Positions 20,979 to 27,537 of a stretch of DNA of 33,078 bases are shown here, one piece after another (within the stretch, counting starts at the first letter, position 1; each line of letters opens with the position of its first letter). Location of the stretch: the IMG/VR virus record IMGVR_UViG_3300035670_000822, positions 1 through 33,078 of that record; one strand, 5' to 3'. Below the pieces are notes generated by a model that saw only the letters and a list, made by a program, of their open reading frames with translations, was not told the DNA's origin and did no database searches. The stretch is from a virus. The position numbers and the translations under genes are program-made.

Positions 20979-21380
20979 ATGCTACGACCCGGTTTGACCC
21001 CATGGACGCAGGTTGTCCTAATTGACCCGAGCGGCGACGAGTTGTCGCCTCTCGACGAGTTGTTGTACGCCAAGTTCATGTCCCGCTTCCTCGAGGACGG
21101 GACGATGGAGCGCTTCTTTCCTTTTCCCGCGGACGCGTCCGCGGGAATGTGCCAAAACGATATCGACTCGCTGGGCCCGGACGCGGGGCTGGCGGTCGAG
21201 GATATTGATTGGACTGGTTTTGAGTCGTGGCAAAACGCTGGTTGCCCTGTCGACCAGCTGCCAACCGAGCCCCGACAAGCTTATCGAAACAACCGTTGGG
21301 TTTGGCTACCAGAGTACGACCCGGCGGGGACCGTCCCGTACGCACAGTGCCTTGCGCTCTGCGAAGCGAAAAACCGCTAA
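20979..21380 (+). CDS. Protein of unknown function (133 aa)
   Basis: MLRPGLTPWTQVVLIDPSGD begins a mixed alpha/beta protein. It continues LSPLDELLYAKFMSRFLEDG, MCQNDIDSLGPDAGLAVEDI, DWTGFESWQNAGCPVDQLPT and NRWVWLPEYDPAGTVPYAQC. It has four Cys but no obvious metal motif. The Shine-Dalgarno TTAGGAGGATGTT precedes ATG 20979. It is the last gene of the erf unit and ends four bases into the convergent peptidase gene. No family was recognised. Confidence 0.75.
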   Translation: MLRPGLTPWTQVVLIDPSGDELSPLDELLYAKFMSRFLEDGTMERFFPFPADASAGMCQNDIDSLGPDAGLAVEDIDWTGFESWQNAGCPVDQLPTEPRQAYRNNRWVWLPEYDPAGTVPYAQCLALCEAKNR

Positions 21381-21946
21381 TCCCACCAGCCCGGGCAGCT
21401 CGCCCAACCCAAAACAACTCGACCTCCCAACTGCCCGTTGAGCAATCGTCTCGAACGGAACCTCACCGCCTGTAACCCGTGCGAGTCCGTCTGTCCACCG
21501 TCGACCGACTCGTACGTGTCGCCGTCAATCCCAACGACTGTGAGCGCGTGCGGGTTGCCGCCGGGACCGAGCACTACCAGGTCGCCGAGCTCGGGCGCTC
21601 CATCTGTGCACCAGTTGCCACGCGCTTGGGCAGCTTCGATTGTTCGGCGGATCGACGAGCCGAAAACGTACGGGCGGTGAAACGCTGGGACTGGACACCC
21701 CAGTTTGCGGAGTATCCCCTCTGCCACCAAACCGCAGGTTGAGATACCCTTCGTTTTCCCGTCGACGGTTTGATACGGCACGTCGAGTGGCCAACGCAAA
21801 CCCGGCGACAATGGCCCGCACAAATCCGCAATAACAATCAGTTCGACCGGGTTGCTCGCGGATAGCGGGCAAAAAGTCCGAGCATAGTCCGCAACGACCC
21901 CACGGATGATTTCGGGTCGCAATGCGCGCATGAGCAGTTGGTCCAT
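21377..21946 (-). CDS. Cysteine peptidase/amidase, candidate endolysin (189 aa)
   Basis: The sequence has the order of an NlpC/CHAP-like hydrolase: a Cys in KGISTCGLVAEGILRKLG (Cys71), the loop NWCTDGAPELGDLVVLGPGG, His133 in NPHALTVVGID, and a polar site YESVDGGQTDSHGLQ. Such enzymes cut peptide crosslinks in peptidoglycan, which suits an endolysin or a virion-associated lysin. It is alone in its transcription unit, after two terminators. A 10-bp RNA hairpin (21993-21968 on the minus strand) lies 22-47 bases before the ATG, and no Shine-Dalgarno is clear. Because the papain-like protein and the holins lie upstream, the division of labour is uncertain. Confidence 0.68.
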   Translation of the reverse strand: MDQLLMRALRPEIIRGVVADYARTFCPLSASNPVELIVIADLCGPLSPGLRWPLDVPYQTVDGKTKGISTCGLVAEGILRKLGCPVPAFHRPYVFGSSIRRTIEAAQARGNWCTDGAPELGDLVVLGPGGNPHALTVVGIDGDTYESVDGGQTDSHGLQAVRFRSRRLLNGQLGGRVVLGWASCPGWWD

Positions 21947-21967
21947 CGCTCTAGTCTACAAACGCGG

Positions 21968-21993
21968 AGCGGCCGGGACCAGCCCCGACCGCT
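21968..21993 (-). promoter_or_regulatory. Hairpin in the peptidase leader
   Basis: On the minus strand AGCGGTCGGG (21993-21984) pairs with CCCGGCCGCT (21977-21968) including one G-U pair, with loop GCTGGT. Without a T-tract it is not a terminator. It may control timing of the peptidase. Confidence 0.5.
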
Positions 21994-22052
21994 ACACTTG
22001 CAATCCTCGAAATCGCAATCCGCAATCTACTCGCGCTGCGCCGTTTGTCAAA

Positions 22053-22083
22053 TAAAAAAACCCGGAGCTACGGCACTCCGGGT
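22053..22083 (-). terminator. Terminator downstream of the lysis cluster (second)
   Basis: ACCCGGAG (22083-22076) pairs with CTCCGGGT (22067-22060) and the minus strand continues with a run of Ts (complement of the As at 22054-22060). It backs up the stronger terminator just upstream. Confidence 0.88.
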
Positions 22084-22130
22084 AACTGGTCCGGAGGATG
22101 AAGGACCAGCCCCGCAACGCTACCGCACCG

Positions 22131-22175
22131 CAAAAAAAAACGCAACCAGTTGTGGGGGGAAGCAACCGGTTGCGT
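22131..22175 (-). terminator. Terminator of the late operon, abutting the lipoprotein stop
   Basis: On the minus strand a 14-bp stem, AACGCAACCGGTTG with CAACTGGTTGCGTT (one G-U pair), is followed by about nine Ts (complement of 22132-22140). The stem begins at the base after the stop codon of the lipoprotein gene. Confidence 0.9.
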
Positions 22176-22442
22176 TCAACAACTCAGCATGTCCGAGCAG
22201 GAAGTCGCAACTACCATACACGATATCGGCCAGCGCATCGAATAATTTGGAGCTGTTTCGCAGATCTCGGCGCAGGTCGCCGGGTTTTTCGGGCGGGCGA
22301 TATCCGCACAACCGAGCTCCTCCGCATGCGCGCACACGTCCGCGCAAGTCGGGGCGGTCGCCGGTTGCACGGGTTGCACGGGCCCGGTCGTTGGAACACA
22401 TGAGCTCAACGCAATTGCCGCAACTATTAGGGCTTGCCTCAT
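22176..22442 (-). CDS. Cysteine-rich lipoprotein (88 aa)
   Basis: MRQALIVAAIALSSC is a lipoprotein signal peptide with a lipobox (ALSSC), followed by a proline-rich linker and a Cys-rich part with regularly spaced pairs: CADVCAHAEELGCA, ATCAEICE, SCMVVATSCSDMLSC. The mature part has nine Cys, as expected for a disulphide-rich periplasmic protein. It is the last gene before the terminators and is next to lysis genes, so an outer-membrane spanin subunit (Rz1-like) or a superinfection-exclusion role is possible. A -10-like TACAAT (22454-22449) lies just before the ATG and no Shine-Dalgarno is present. Confidence 0.7.
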   Translation of the reverse strand: MRQALIVAAIALSSCVPTTGPVQPVQPATAPTCADVCAHAEELGCADIARPKNPATCAEICETAPNYSMRWPISCMVVATSCSDMLSC

Positions 22443-22469
22443 AGTTGGATTGTAGCTTGAGCGGTTTGG

Positions 22470-23264
22470 CTATGCACGTATGGCGTAAAAATCGCTGGCG
22501 AGGTCGGAGCCGAGCAGCGCAGTCGACAACCAGCCACGGCCGGCCACTCCCCACTCAGTGCCCCACCAGTTGTCAATCAACCCGTCGGTTTTTGTGAGGT
22601 CGAGGATTGTGAACATATGACCGCCAAGCACACCATCATAGTCGACGTGGCGGATAGGCTCGGGGCCTGTGTGGTCGATGAATCTCTTGTCGACCAGGAT
22701 CCCTCCGACGACCACGTAACCAGCTGCGCGCGCATCGCGGATTGCCTCGAGCCTATCTTGATAGTAGCCGCCGACTCGAAAGTATTCGAAATCCGCGAGC
22801 GGGACGCATGCGGTTTGGTGCTTCGGTCTCGGGGCTCGGACAACGAAGTCGCCTATCAAATCGGCGAAACTGCAATCTCGCCAGTCCGGGACTCCGATGT
22901 GCAACCCTCCCCGGGTTTTGCGCCGCACACCCTGCATTGCTACCCGAGGGTAGCAACCCAAATCCTCAAAATCCAATGCCAAACCGCCGACTGGCTGCGC
23001 GGTTGCAAGTGCGGTCGCGTAAATAAACGAGGGGCTTGGCAAAAACGCTGGCTTGCCTTGGATTGCCAACGACATTTGGATTGCGCGAGCGATTGCGCAA
23101 CCGACGCAGGACTGCCCGACTTGCACGATCGGGTCGCCGACGTATCGCGTTTGGTCTTGCGTGTCGAGCTCTCGCACGGGTTTCTCGAAAATTGCCTGAC
23201 CGACGGGATAGTCCCGCGGGTCGTGCGTGTCCATGCGCCAACCAAGCAACTTTGGATTGTTCAT
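22470..23264 (-). CDS. Papain-fold (C1-like) cysteine peptidase (264 aa)
   Basis: The three C1 landmarks are in order. A nucleophile region reads QVGQSCVGCAIARAIQ (Cys53 or Cys56). His216 is in VLGGHMFTILDL. The Asn site is in DGLIDNWWGTEWGVAGRGWL (Asn232), which is the N-S/W-W-G-x-x-W-G signature. Upstream, MDTHDPRDYP resembles the 'dprD' start of secreted and phage relatives. The alignment around the nucleophile is irregular: the Gln before it is five residues away from Cys53, not six. It may process virion proteins, be carried in the virion, or act in lysis. Papain-like enzymes are uncommon in phages of this size. Confidence 0.75.
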   Translation of the reverse strand: MNNPKLLGWRMDTHDPRDYPVGQAIFEKPVRELDTQDQTRYVGDPIVQVGQSCVGCAIARAIQMSLAIQGKPAFLPSPSFIYATALATAQPVGGLALDFEDLGCYPRVAMQGVRRKTRGGLHIGVPDWRDCSFADLIGDFVVRAPRPKHQTACVPLADFEYFRVGGYYQDRLEAIRDARAAGYVVVGGILVDKRFIDHTGPEPIRHVDYDGVLGGHMFTILDLTKTDGLIDNWWGTEWGVAGRGWLSTALLGSDLASDFYAIRA

Positions 23265-23322
23265 TCTCAGCCTAAATTTGATTGATAGACATGAGCAGCA
23301 GCAACCAACCAATACGCGCAGT

Positions 23323-23577
23323 TCACTTTTCGCAACCCCGGGCGACTTGCGCTTCGCCAAGCAACTGGTCAATCAACGGTGCAAGGTCGCGGGACACTAG
23401 GCACATATTTGCAATGTCGTCGCGACGGTACGCGTTTGCCAGCGCAACGCACGCGTCGCTGGTGATTGCGAGCGACCGGGCGGTTTGCGCGGCGGAACAC
23501 GCGGACCAACCTCCCGCGACAATGCATCCCAACACGGCAATGATTCCGACGCCCGACCAAAAAAACTTATCGTCCAT
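23323..23577 (-). CDS. Small membrane protein of the lysis cluster (84 aa)
   Basis: The N-terminus MDDKFFWSGVGIIAVLGCIV continues AGGWSACSA, one hydrophobic segment near residues 7-28 with the N-terminus likely inside. The remainder is soluble and partly helical (TSDACVALANAYRRDDIANM; SRDLAPLIDQLLGEAQVA). GGGAGG stands seven bases before the ATG. An inner-membrane spanin (i-spanin) or an accessory holin role would fit its place between the XhlA-like protein and the papain-like protein, but no family is certain. Confidence 0.65.
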   Translation of the reverse strand: MDDKFFWSGVGIIAVLGCIVAGGWSACSAAQTARSLAITSDACVALANAYRRDDIANMCLVSRDLAPLIDQLLGEAQVARGCEK

Positions 23578-23580
23578 TTT

Positions 23581-24063
23581 TCATCCTCCCAATAGCGGGA
23601 CGAGTGCACGCACGACCTCAACAATGGTCGCGCACACAATCCCAACCGCTGCGTATTTGCTCGCGGCAATCGCACGGGTTTTACCCGAGCTGACCTTGGG
23701 CGGCAAAGAATTTTTCAAACCGACTGCTCGTTGCACCTCGCCCATCCCAGCGCGAAGCTCCGCGACGTCCGCCTTGATATCCGCGACGTCCTTTTTCGTC
23801 TCTGCGGTCGCGGTTGAGATAGTCGAGAGCGCACCCAATATCCCGCGCCCCGGCACTTGAAGCGCGGGGTTGGGTGCGCGCCCGAAAAGATTACGGTTTT
23901 CGATTTGCTCCTCGCGCAACCAGTCGAGCAGGTCCGGTGCGGTGCATACGTGCCTAGTCGCAGGCGATATCTCGGGCGCAGATCTCAACCGCCCGCGGGG
24001 CGCTGTTGCAATTGTTTTGTCACGTTGGTCAACATTGCTGTGCTCCCGATCGCTCCGATCCAT
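23581..24063 (-). CDS. Coiled-coil protein with a C-terminal membrane segment, XhlA-like (160 aa)
   Basis: The ATG at 24063 has GAGGAG seven bases upstream, even though it overlaps the holin gene by 79 bases. The product has a charged N-terminus (MDRSDREHSNVDQRDKTIAT), a DLLDWLREEQIENRNLFG segment, and a coiled coil (TETKKDVADIKADVAELRAG). A single C-terminal hydrophobic segment (KYAAVGIVCATIVEVVRALV) ends in PLLGG. This order matches haemolysin XhlA/holin-accessory proteins. It likely acts with the adjacent holin. A TTG at 23988 is an alternative start. Confidence 0.6.
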   Translation of the reverse strand: MDRSDREHSNVDQRDKTIATAPRGRLRSAPEISPATRHVCTAPDLLDWLREEQIENRNLFGRAPNPALQVPGRGILGALSTISTATAETKKDVADIKADVAELRAGMGEVQRAVGLKNSLPPKVSSGKTRAIAASKYAAVGIVCATIVEVVRALVPLLGG

Positions 24064-24239
24064 GTCAAAACTCCTCGTTTGAGTTGCTCGACCCATGGCC
24101 CCGAGCCAGTTGCGAGCACGACCAGTGCGGTAACAATCGCCGCGACCGGGAGCACCAACCAACCGTCGAGGCGCGGGACACGCGCACGAAGTGCGGCAAC
24201 ACTCGCCACGACCAGAGCAATCGACTCGGCATCCATCAT
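23985..24239 (-). CDS. Holin-like membrane protein (84 aa)
   Basis: From MMDAESIALVVASVAALRAR the protein has a hydrophobic first stretch, then RVPRLDGWLVLPVAAIVTAL continuing into VVLATGSG as a second transmembrane segment. A third, weaker one follows (VLTWIGAIGSTAMLTNVTKQ) before a polar tail (LQQRPAGG). Two or three membrane helices in under 90 residues beside an XhlA-like gene are typical of a holin. Start is 24239 (GGAG eight bases upstream); 24236 is the neighbouring in-frame ATG. The gene overlaps the upstream stop (ATGATG). Confidence 0.7.
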   Translation of the reverse strand: MMDAESIALVVASVAALRARVPRLDGWLVLPVAAIVTALVVLATGSGPWVEQLKRGVLTWIGAIGSTAMLTNVTKQLQQRPAGG

Positions 24240-24535
24240 CCAATCTCCGGGGTTGGCGGGTCCCAAACTGCGGACCTGTCGCGCACTGTTGCTCTGGCAG
24301 CGTCGACCTCGACAAGCTCACTAGCGTTGAGCGCTCGTCGGATGGTTTGCGAGCCGAGCATCCCCTCGAGCCAACACAGGATGACAGCGACCTTGCGAGC
24401 AGCGACGTTGGGCTCGGGGATTGCCCAGGTTATGGTCCCGGTTGCAGGGCTCGGAAATCCCATTGCCTTGTCCAGCAAGGCGACGAAGCGTTTCGCTTGC
24501 GGGAGTGAATCGAATTCTATTTGGCGAGTCGGCAT
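24236..24535 (-). CDS. Small protein of unknown function (99 aa)
   Basis: Begins MPTRQIEFDSLPQAKRFVAL, then LDKAMGFPSPATGTITWAIP and KVAVILCWLEGMLGSQTIRR. The ATG at 24535 overlaps the stop of the appendage gene as TAATG. The middle looks like a mixed alpha/beta fold. It lies between an appendage protein and the holin, so it could be a chaperone for the appendage or a lysis accessory; no evidence decides. Confidence 0.7.
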   Translation of the reverse strand: MPTRQIEFDSLPQAKRFVALLDKAMGFPSPATGTITWAIPEPNVAARKVAVILCWLEGMLGSQTIRRALNASELVEVDAARATVRDRSAVWDPPTPEIG

Positions 24536-25368
24536 TATGGCCCCCAACCGCGGCCTAGCAAATATGCCTCGACCGCGGCGCAATCTGCGTTGGATAGATA
24601 CGACCCGTACATCAAAAATGCCGGAAGGTGCCCGGTCGCATGGTAGAGAACGGCCGTTTGCGTCCCATAGTAGAGTGTCAAATTCGGGTCGTCCGTTGTG
24701 CACGGATACGAGCCCGAGACGTTCCCGGATATTTTCGACACGCCATCGACGCGCACATCATAATCCGTTGCCTGCGCAGTATCGAGTCTGTACGTGATGA
24801 CATGCGTTTGGTCCTGCGTCAGGACCGTGTTTGGAGTGTAGGCAAAAATCGGTGCACCGGCAGGATCCCCGCTGAAAACCTCGAGATACAAACAACCTGG
24901 TTTGGCAGGCGACCCGGCGAGGAGAAATTCGCGCAAGCCCATACCTTTCGACCCGTATGCGGTCGCCGCCGAGGTATTGAATAAAAACTGGCGGGCTCCT
25001 GCTAACGACAACGTTAGGTTGCAGACGATAAATGCTGTTACCCCCGTTCCATCATGCAGTTTCTTATAGTTGGTCGCGGTCGCTGTCGAGACCAGCTTGG
25101 TCGCGCTAACCGCAGAGAATAGTGCAGACTGCGCACCTCCGACGGAGGATAGGAGTGGCTGGTTTGCTTTGGTCCCTTCTGACAACGCCCCGCCGATTGA
25201 CCCGCGGTTGGTTATCGACGAAATAGTGTCGGCACCTGTCTCGTTGACCGTGATATCCGGAGGAGTCCAAATCGCCTCCGACCAGTGCATCAAACCAGAT
25301 ATCCGGTTGGGCGCCCATGGTGCTCCGCCGCGAAACGAGAGAGCTACACTGTGGCCGTGGTGTCCCAT
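24535..25368 (-). CDS. Lectin-fold virion appendage protein (277 aa)
   Basis: The N-terminal 60 residues (GAPWAPNRISGLMHWSEAIW, then PPDITVNETGADTISSITNR) lead into a LamG/concanavalin-like sandwich. Strand-rich stretches are FIVCNLTLSLAGARQFLFNT, GCLYLEVFSGDPAGAPIFAY, HVITYRLDTAQATDYDVRVD and NLTLYYGTQTAVLYHATGHL, and the closing FLMYGSYLSNADCAAVEAYL is characteristic of phage lectin-like receptor-binding or tail-fibre domains ('..y..l.....v..yl..rw'). It probably decorates the tail and may bind the host surface. One base separates its ATG from the upstream stop. Confidence 0.75.
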   Translation of the reverse strand: MGHHGHSVALSFRGGAPWAPNRISGLMHWSEAIWTPPDITVNETGADTISSITNRGSIGGALSEGTKANQPLLSSVGGAQSALFSAVSATKLVSTATATNYKKLHDGTGVTAFIVCNLTLSLAGARQFLFNTSAATAYGSKGMGLREFLLAGSPAKPGCLYLEVFSGDPAGAPIFAYTPNTVLTQDQTHVITYRLDTAQATDYDVRVDGVSKISGNVSGSYPCTTDDPNLTLYYGTQTAVLYHATGHLPAFLMYGSYLSNADCAAVEAYLLGRGWGP

Positions 25369-25369
25369 T

Positions 25370-25639
25370 TTACGTACTCAATCTTGGCTTGGCTCGACAA
25401 TAGAGCGTGACAACAGCGCTGGTCGGTCCCGATGTAAATTTTTGGATTTGACCTACGTATTGGATACCCTTGTACCGATAGTGAGCAATCGTTGCACTGT
25501 TTTGGGCAAAAAGGAACGTGTACGTCCCGTCGGTGTCGACCTCGTATCCCTGCACCTCAGCCACAATCGTTGGGTCAAATGCAGTCGAGCTCGCAGTTAC
25601 GGCGAGCTCGTATTTGTGTGGCTCTAGTCTGTAACTCAT
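25370..25639 (-). CDS. Small beta-rich protein (89 aa)
   Basis: The product is MSYRLEPHKYELAVTASSTA, DPTIVAEVQGYEVDTDGTYT, FLFAQNSATIAHYRYKGIQY and VGQIQKFTSGPTSAVVTLYC. It is almost entirely strand-like with no enzyme motif. AAAGGA precedes the ATG by seven bases, and the start overlaps the upstream stop (ATGA). It lies between the ejection-type protein and the lectin protein, which suggests a small virion or tail component. Confidence 0.75.
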   Translation of the reverse strand: MSYRLEPHKYELAVTASSTAFDPTIVAEVQGYEVDTDGTYTFLFAQNSATIAHYRYKGIQYVGQIQKFTSGPTSAVVTLYCRAKPRLST

Positions 25640-27537
25640 TGCAGGTCCTTTCTGTCAGCAGGTGCTGCGATTGCTGCGACTTGACGTTGCCCTGTTGTTG
25701 CGCTCGGCGCCGGGCGGCGGGGCGGCGAGCTCGTTTGGTATATTGATTGCGCTGAACGAATTGAATGCGCGCTCCCGCGGCCGACACCAACACCGAGCAG
25801 TGTGTCAAATACTCGCCGCTCCGCGTCTGGCAGCGGACTCGACCTCTGCACAAGAGCGTCGACTGCGGACGCGACCAAACGCGCGTGTAACTCGGGGCTG
25901 GTCGATGCAAGCGCGTCGACATGTCGCGGAGTCAGGGTCTTGTTGGTGATGTGTTTGGCAATTGACATGGGGTCTGTCACAACCTCCGCGCGCTCGAGCC
26001 AATGCTGTTGGTCCCGTTTACTTACCGCGTGGCGCTCGAGGTGCGGCGTGAGCGTTTTGGCTCCGTCGTTTTTCGGTCGGTGCTGTTCTAGGTACGCGAT
26101 TTTTTGCGCTGCAACTCGAGTTGCTTCGGTCGACGCAGCACCGAGTCGTCGGGTCCCGGCAACAGGGCCAACCTCGGCGGCAACCTGCTCCGCGCCCGCG
26201 GGACCGGCCACACTCTTGACCGCCTTGACAAGCGAGTCGTATTGACTATCCGCCGTTGTCGCAGCGACGTTCCGCACCGCGTCGGTTTTCGCGAGTGCGA
26301 ATTTGATAACCTTGTCCTCGACTGTCCCTACGTTGGTCGCCAGCGCTTTGGCGACTTGCTCGCCAAGCCCCGGAGCCAACCGCTCTTTTATTCCTTTTGC
26401 CACCGCCGCGCCGGGCAAACCGCCAACCAGGCCACCAGCAAGCCCGCCCAAAGCGCCCGCGGCAGAGCTGACACCGGCGCCAACCGCACGTTGCCCAAGC
26501 GTTGTTGCCACAACGTCAGCCGTTGACGTTGCCGCAATGTTAGGTGATTTGCCAAGTATTTGCCCCGCGATTTCGGCGACTTTACCTGCTCGACCGGGCA
26601 GCAATTTGGCGAGCCACGGAACTGTATCGTCGACTGCTCCCGCCGCACGACCGGCAACCCCACCGAGCCCCGGGATATTGAGTTGCGCACCGAGCCCCGC
26701 CCCTCCTTGCCCGGCGAGTAGCTTCCGGACCCAACCGCCTGCCTTGCCGATTTCATCGGTCGACCTCCCCAGTACATCATCGATTTTTGCCGCGGCGCGG
26801 TTGCCCGCCGCGTGCAATCCAATCGCGGTCGACCCGGCTTTGCGAGCGACCGCGGTGCCGACTCCGCCTATCAAAGCACCAGCCCCAGCTCCAATCAGCG
26901 CACTCCGCAATGCTGCGCTCGCAATCAATTCTCCGTTGAGCTTATCCTCAGCCTCGAGTTGTTTGACAGCGGTCGACACAATCGCGCCGCCCGCCGCGTC
27001 GACCGCCTGCGCGGCTGCACCTCGGATGATGCCCTGCCCGGTTTTGAGTGCGAGCGATGCGTCTTTTGCGCCTGCCAACCTCGCCGCGATTTGTCCCGCA
27101 CGGTCGACTGCGCCACCAAGAAAAATCGAGGAGAAACCAATGCTTCCGGCGACGTCGCCAACCGCGCCAGCTATTGGGTGTTGTTCGCGTGCTGATTTGT
27201 ACTGTTCGGCGAGCAAACCGGTGTCGAACGCGCCCTGCAACAGTCCGCCCGTTAGCCCCGTTGCCAGCCCCGCTCCGCCAGCCAATGCTGCTCCGCCGAT
27301 CCCCGACATTGACTCGCGGACGTCCGCAGCTCGTTTTTCCTCTTGCGTTATCGGAACGAAACCTTGCTCGGTTGCTTGTCGTAGGTCCTGCGGTGCAATA
27401 GCACCAGCCCCGCCGCTCGGCGCCGCGACGGGAATCTCTGTTGGCAAACTGTACCGGCCGGACTCGTACGCGGCGACCAGCTGGTCATTGGGTACGTCAA
27501 CCCACGCCCCGGTTTGGACGTCGCGAGCAAGCGTCAT
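25636..27537 (-). CDS. Ala/Gly-rich internal virion (ejection) protein, 633 aa
   Basis: MTLARDVQTGAWVDVPNDQL begins a protein dominated by Ala/Gly-rich hydrophobic helices (GGAALAGGAGLATGLTGGLL; AALRSALIGAGAGALIGGVG; AGALGGLAGGLVGGLPGAAV). The tail end is charged and helical (KKIAYLEQHRPKNDGAKTLT-like) with a Pro/Ser region. Such proteins are packed inside the head of short-tailed phages and are ejected to form a DNA conduit through the cell envelope. The DVPNDQL...A..SG.Y motif near the start recalls a 'gk...vp.e.a..al.sG.y' domain of other ejection proteins. The family match is by composition. Confidence 0.72.
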   Translation of the reverse strand: MTLARDVQTGAWVDVPNDQLVAAYESGRYSLPTEIPVAAPSGGAGAIAPQDLRQATEQGFVPITQEEKRAADVRESMSGIGGAALAGGAGLATGLTGGLLQGAFDTGLLAEQYKSAREQHPIAGAVGDVAGSIGFSSIFLGGAVDRAGQIAARLAGAKDASLALKTGQGIIRGAAAQAVDAAGGAIVSTAVKQLEAEDKLNGELIASAALRSALIGAGAGALIGGVGTAVARKAGSTAIGLHAAGNRAAAKIDDVLGRSTDEIGKAGGWVRKLLAGQGGAGLGAQLNIPGLGGVAGRAAGAVDDTVPWLAKLLPGRAGKVAEIAGQILGKSPNIAATSTADVVATTLGQRAVGAGVSSAAGALGGLAGGLVGGLPGAAVAKGIKERLAPGLGEQVAKALATNVGTVEDKVIKFALAKTDAVRNVAATTADSQYDSLVKAVKSVAGPAGAEQVAAEVGPVAGTRRLGAASTEATRVAAQKIAYLEQHRPKNDGAKTLTPHLERHAVSKRDQQHWLERAEVVTDPMSIAKHITNKTLTPRHVDALASTSPELHARLVASAVDALVQRSSPLPDAERRVFDTLLGVGVGRGSAHSIRSAQSIYQTSSPPRRPAPSATTGQRQVAAIAAPADRKDLQ

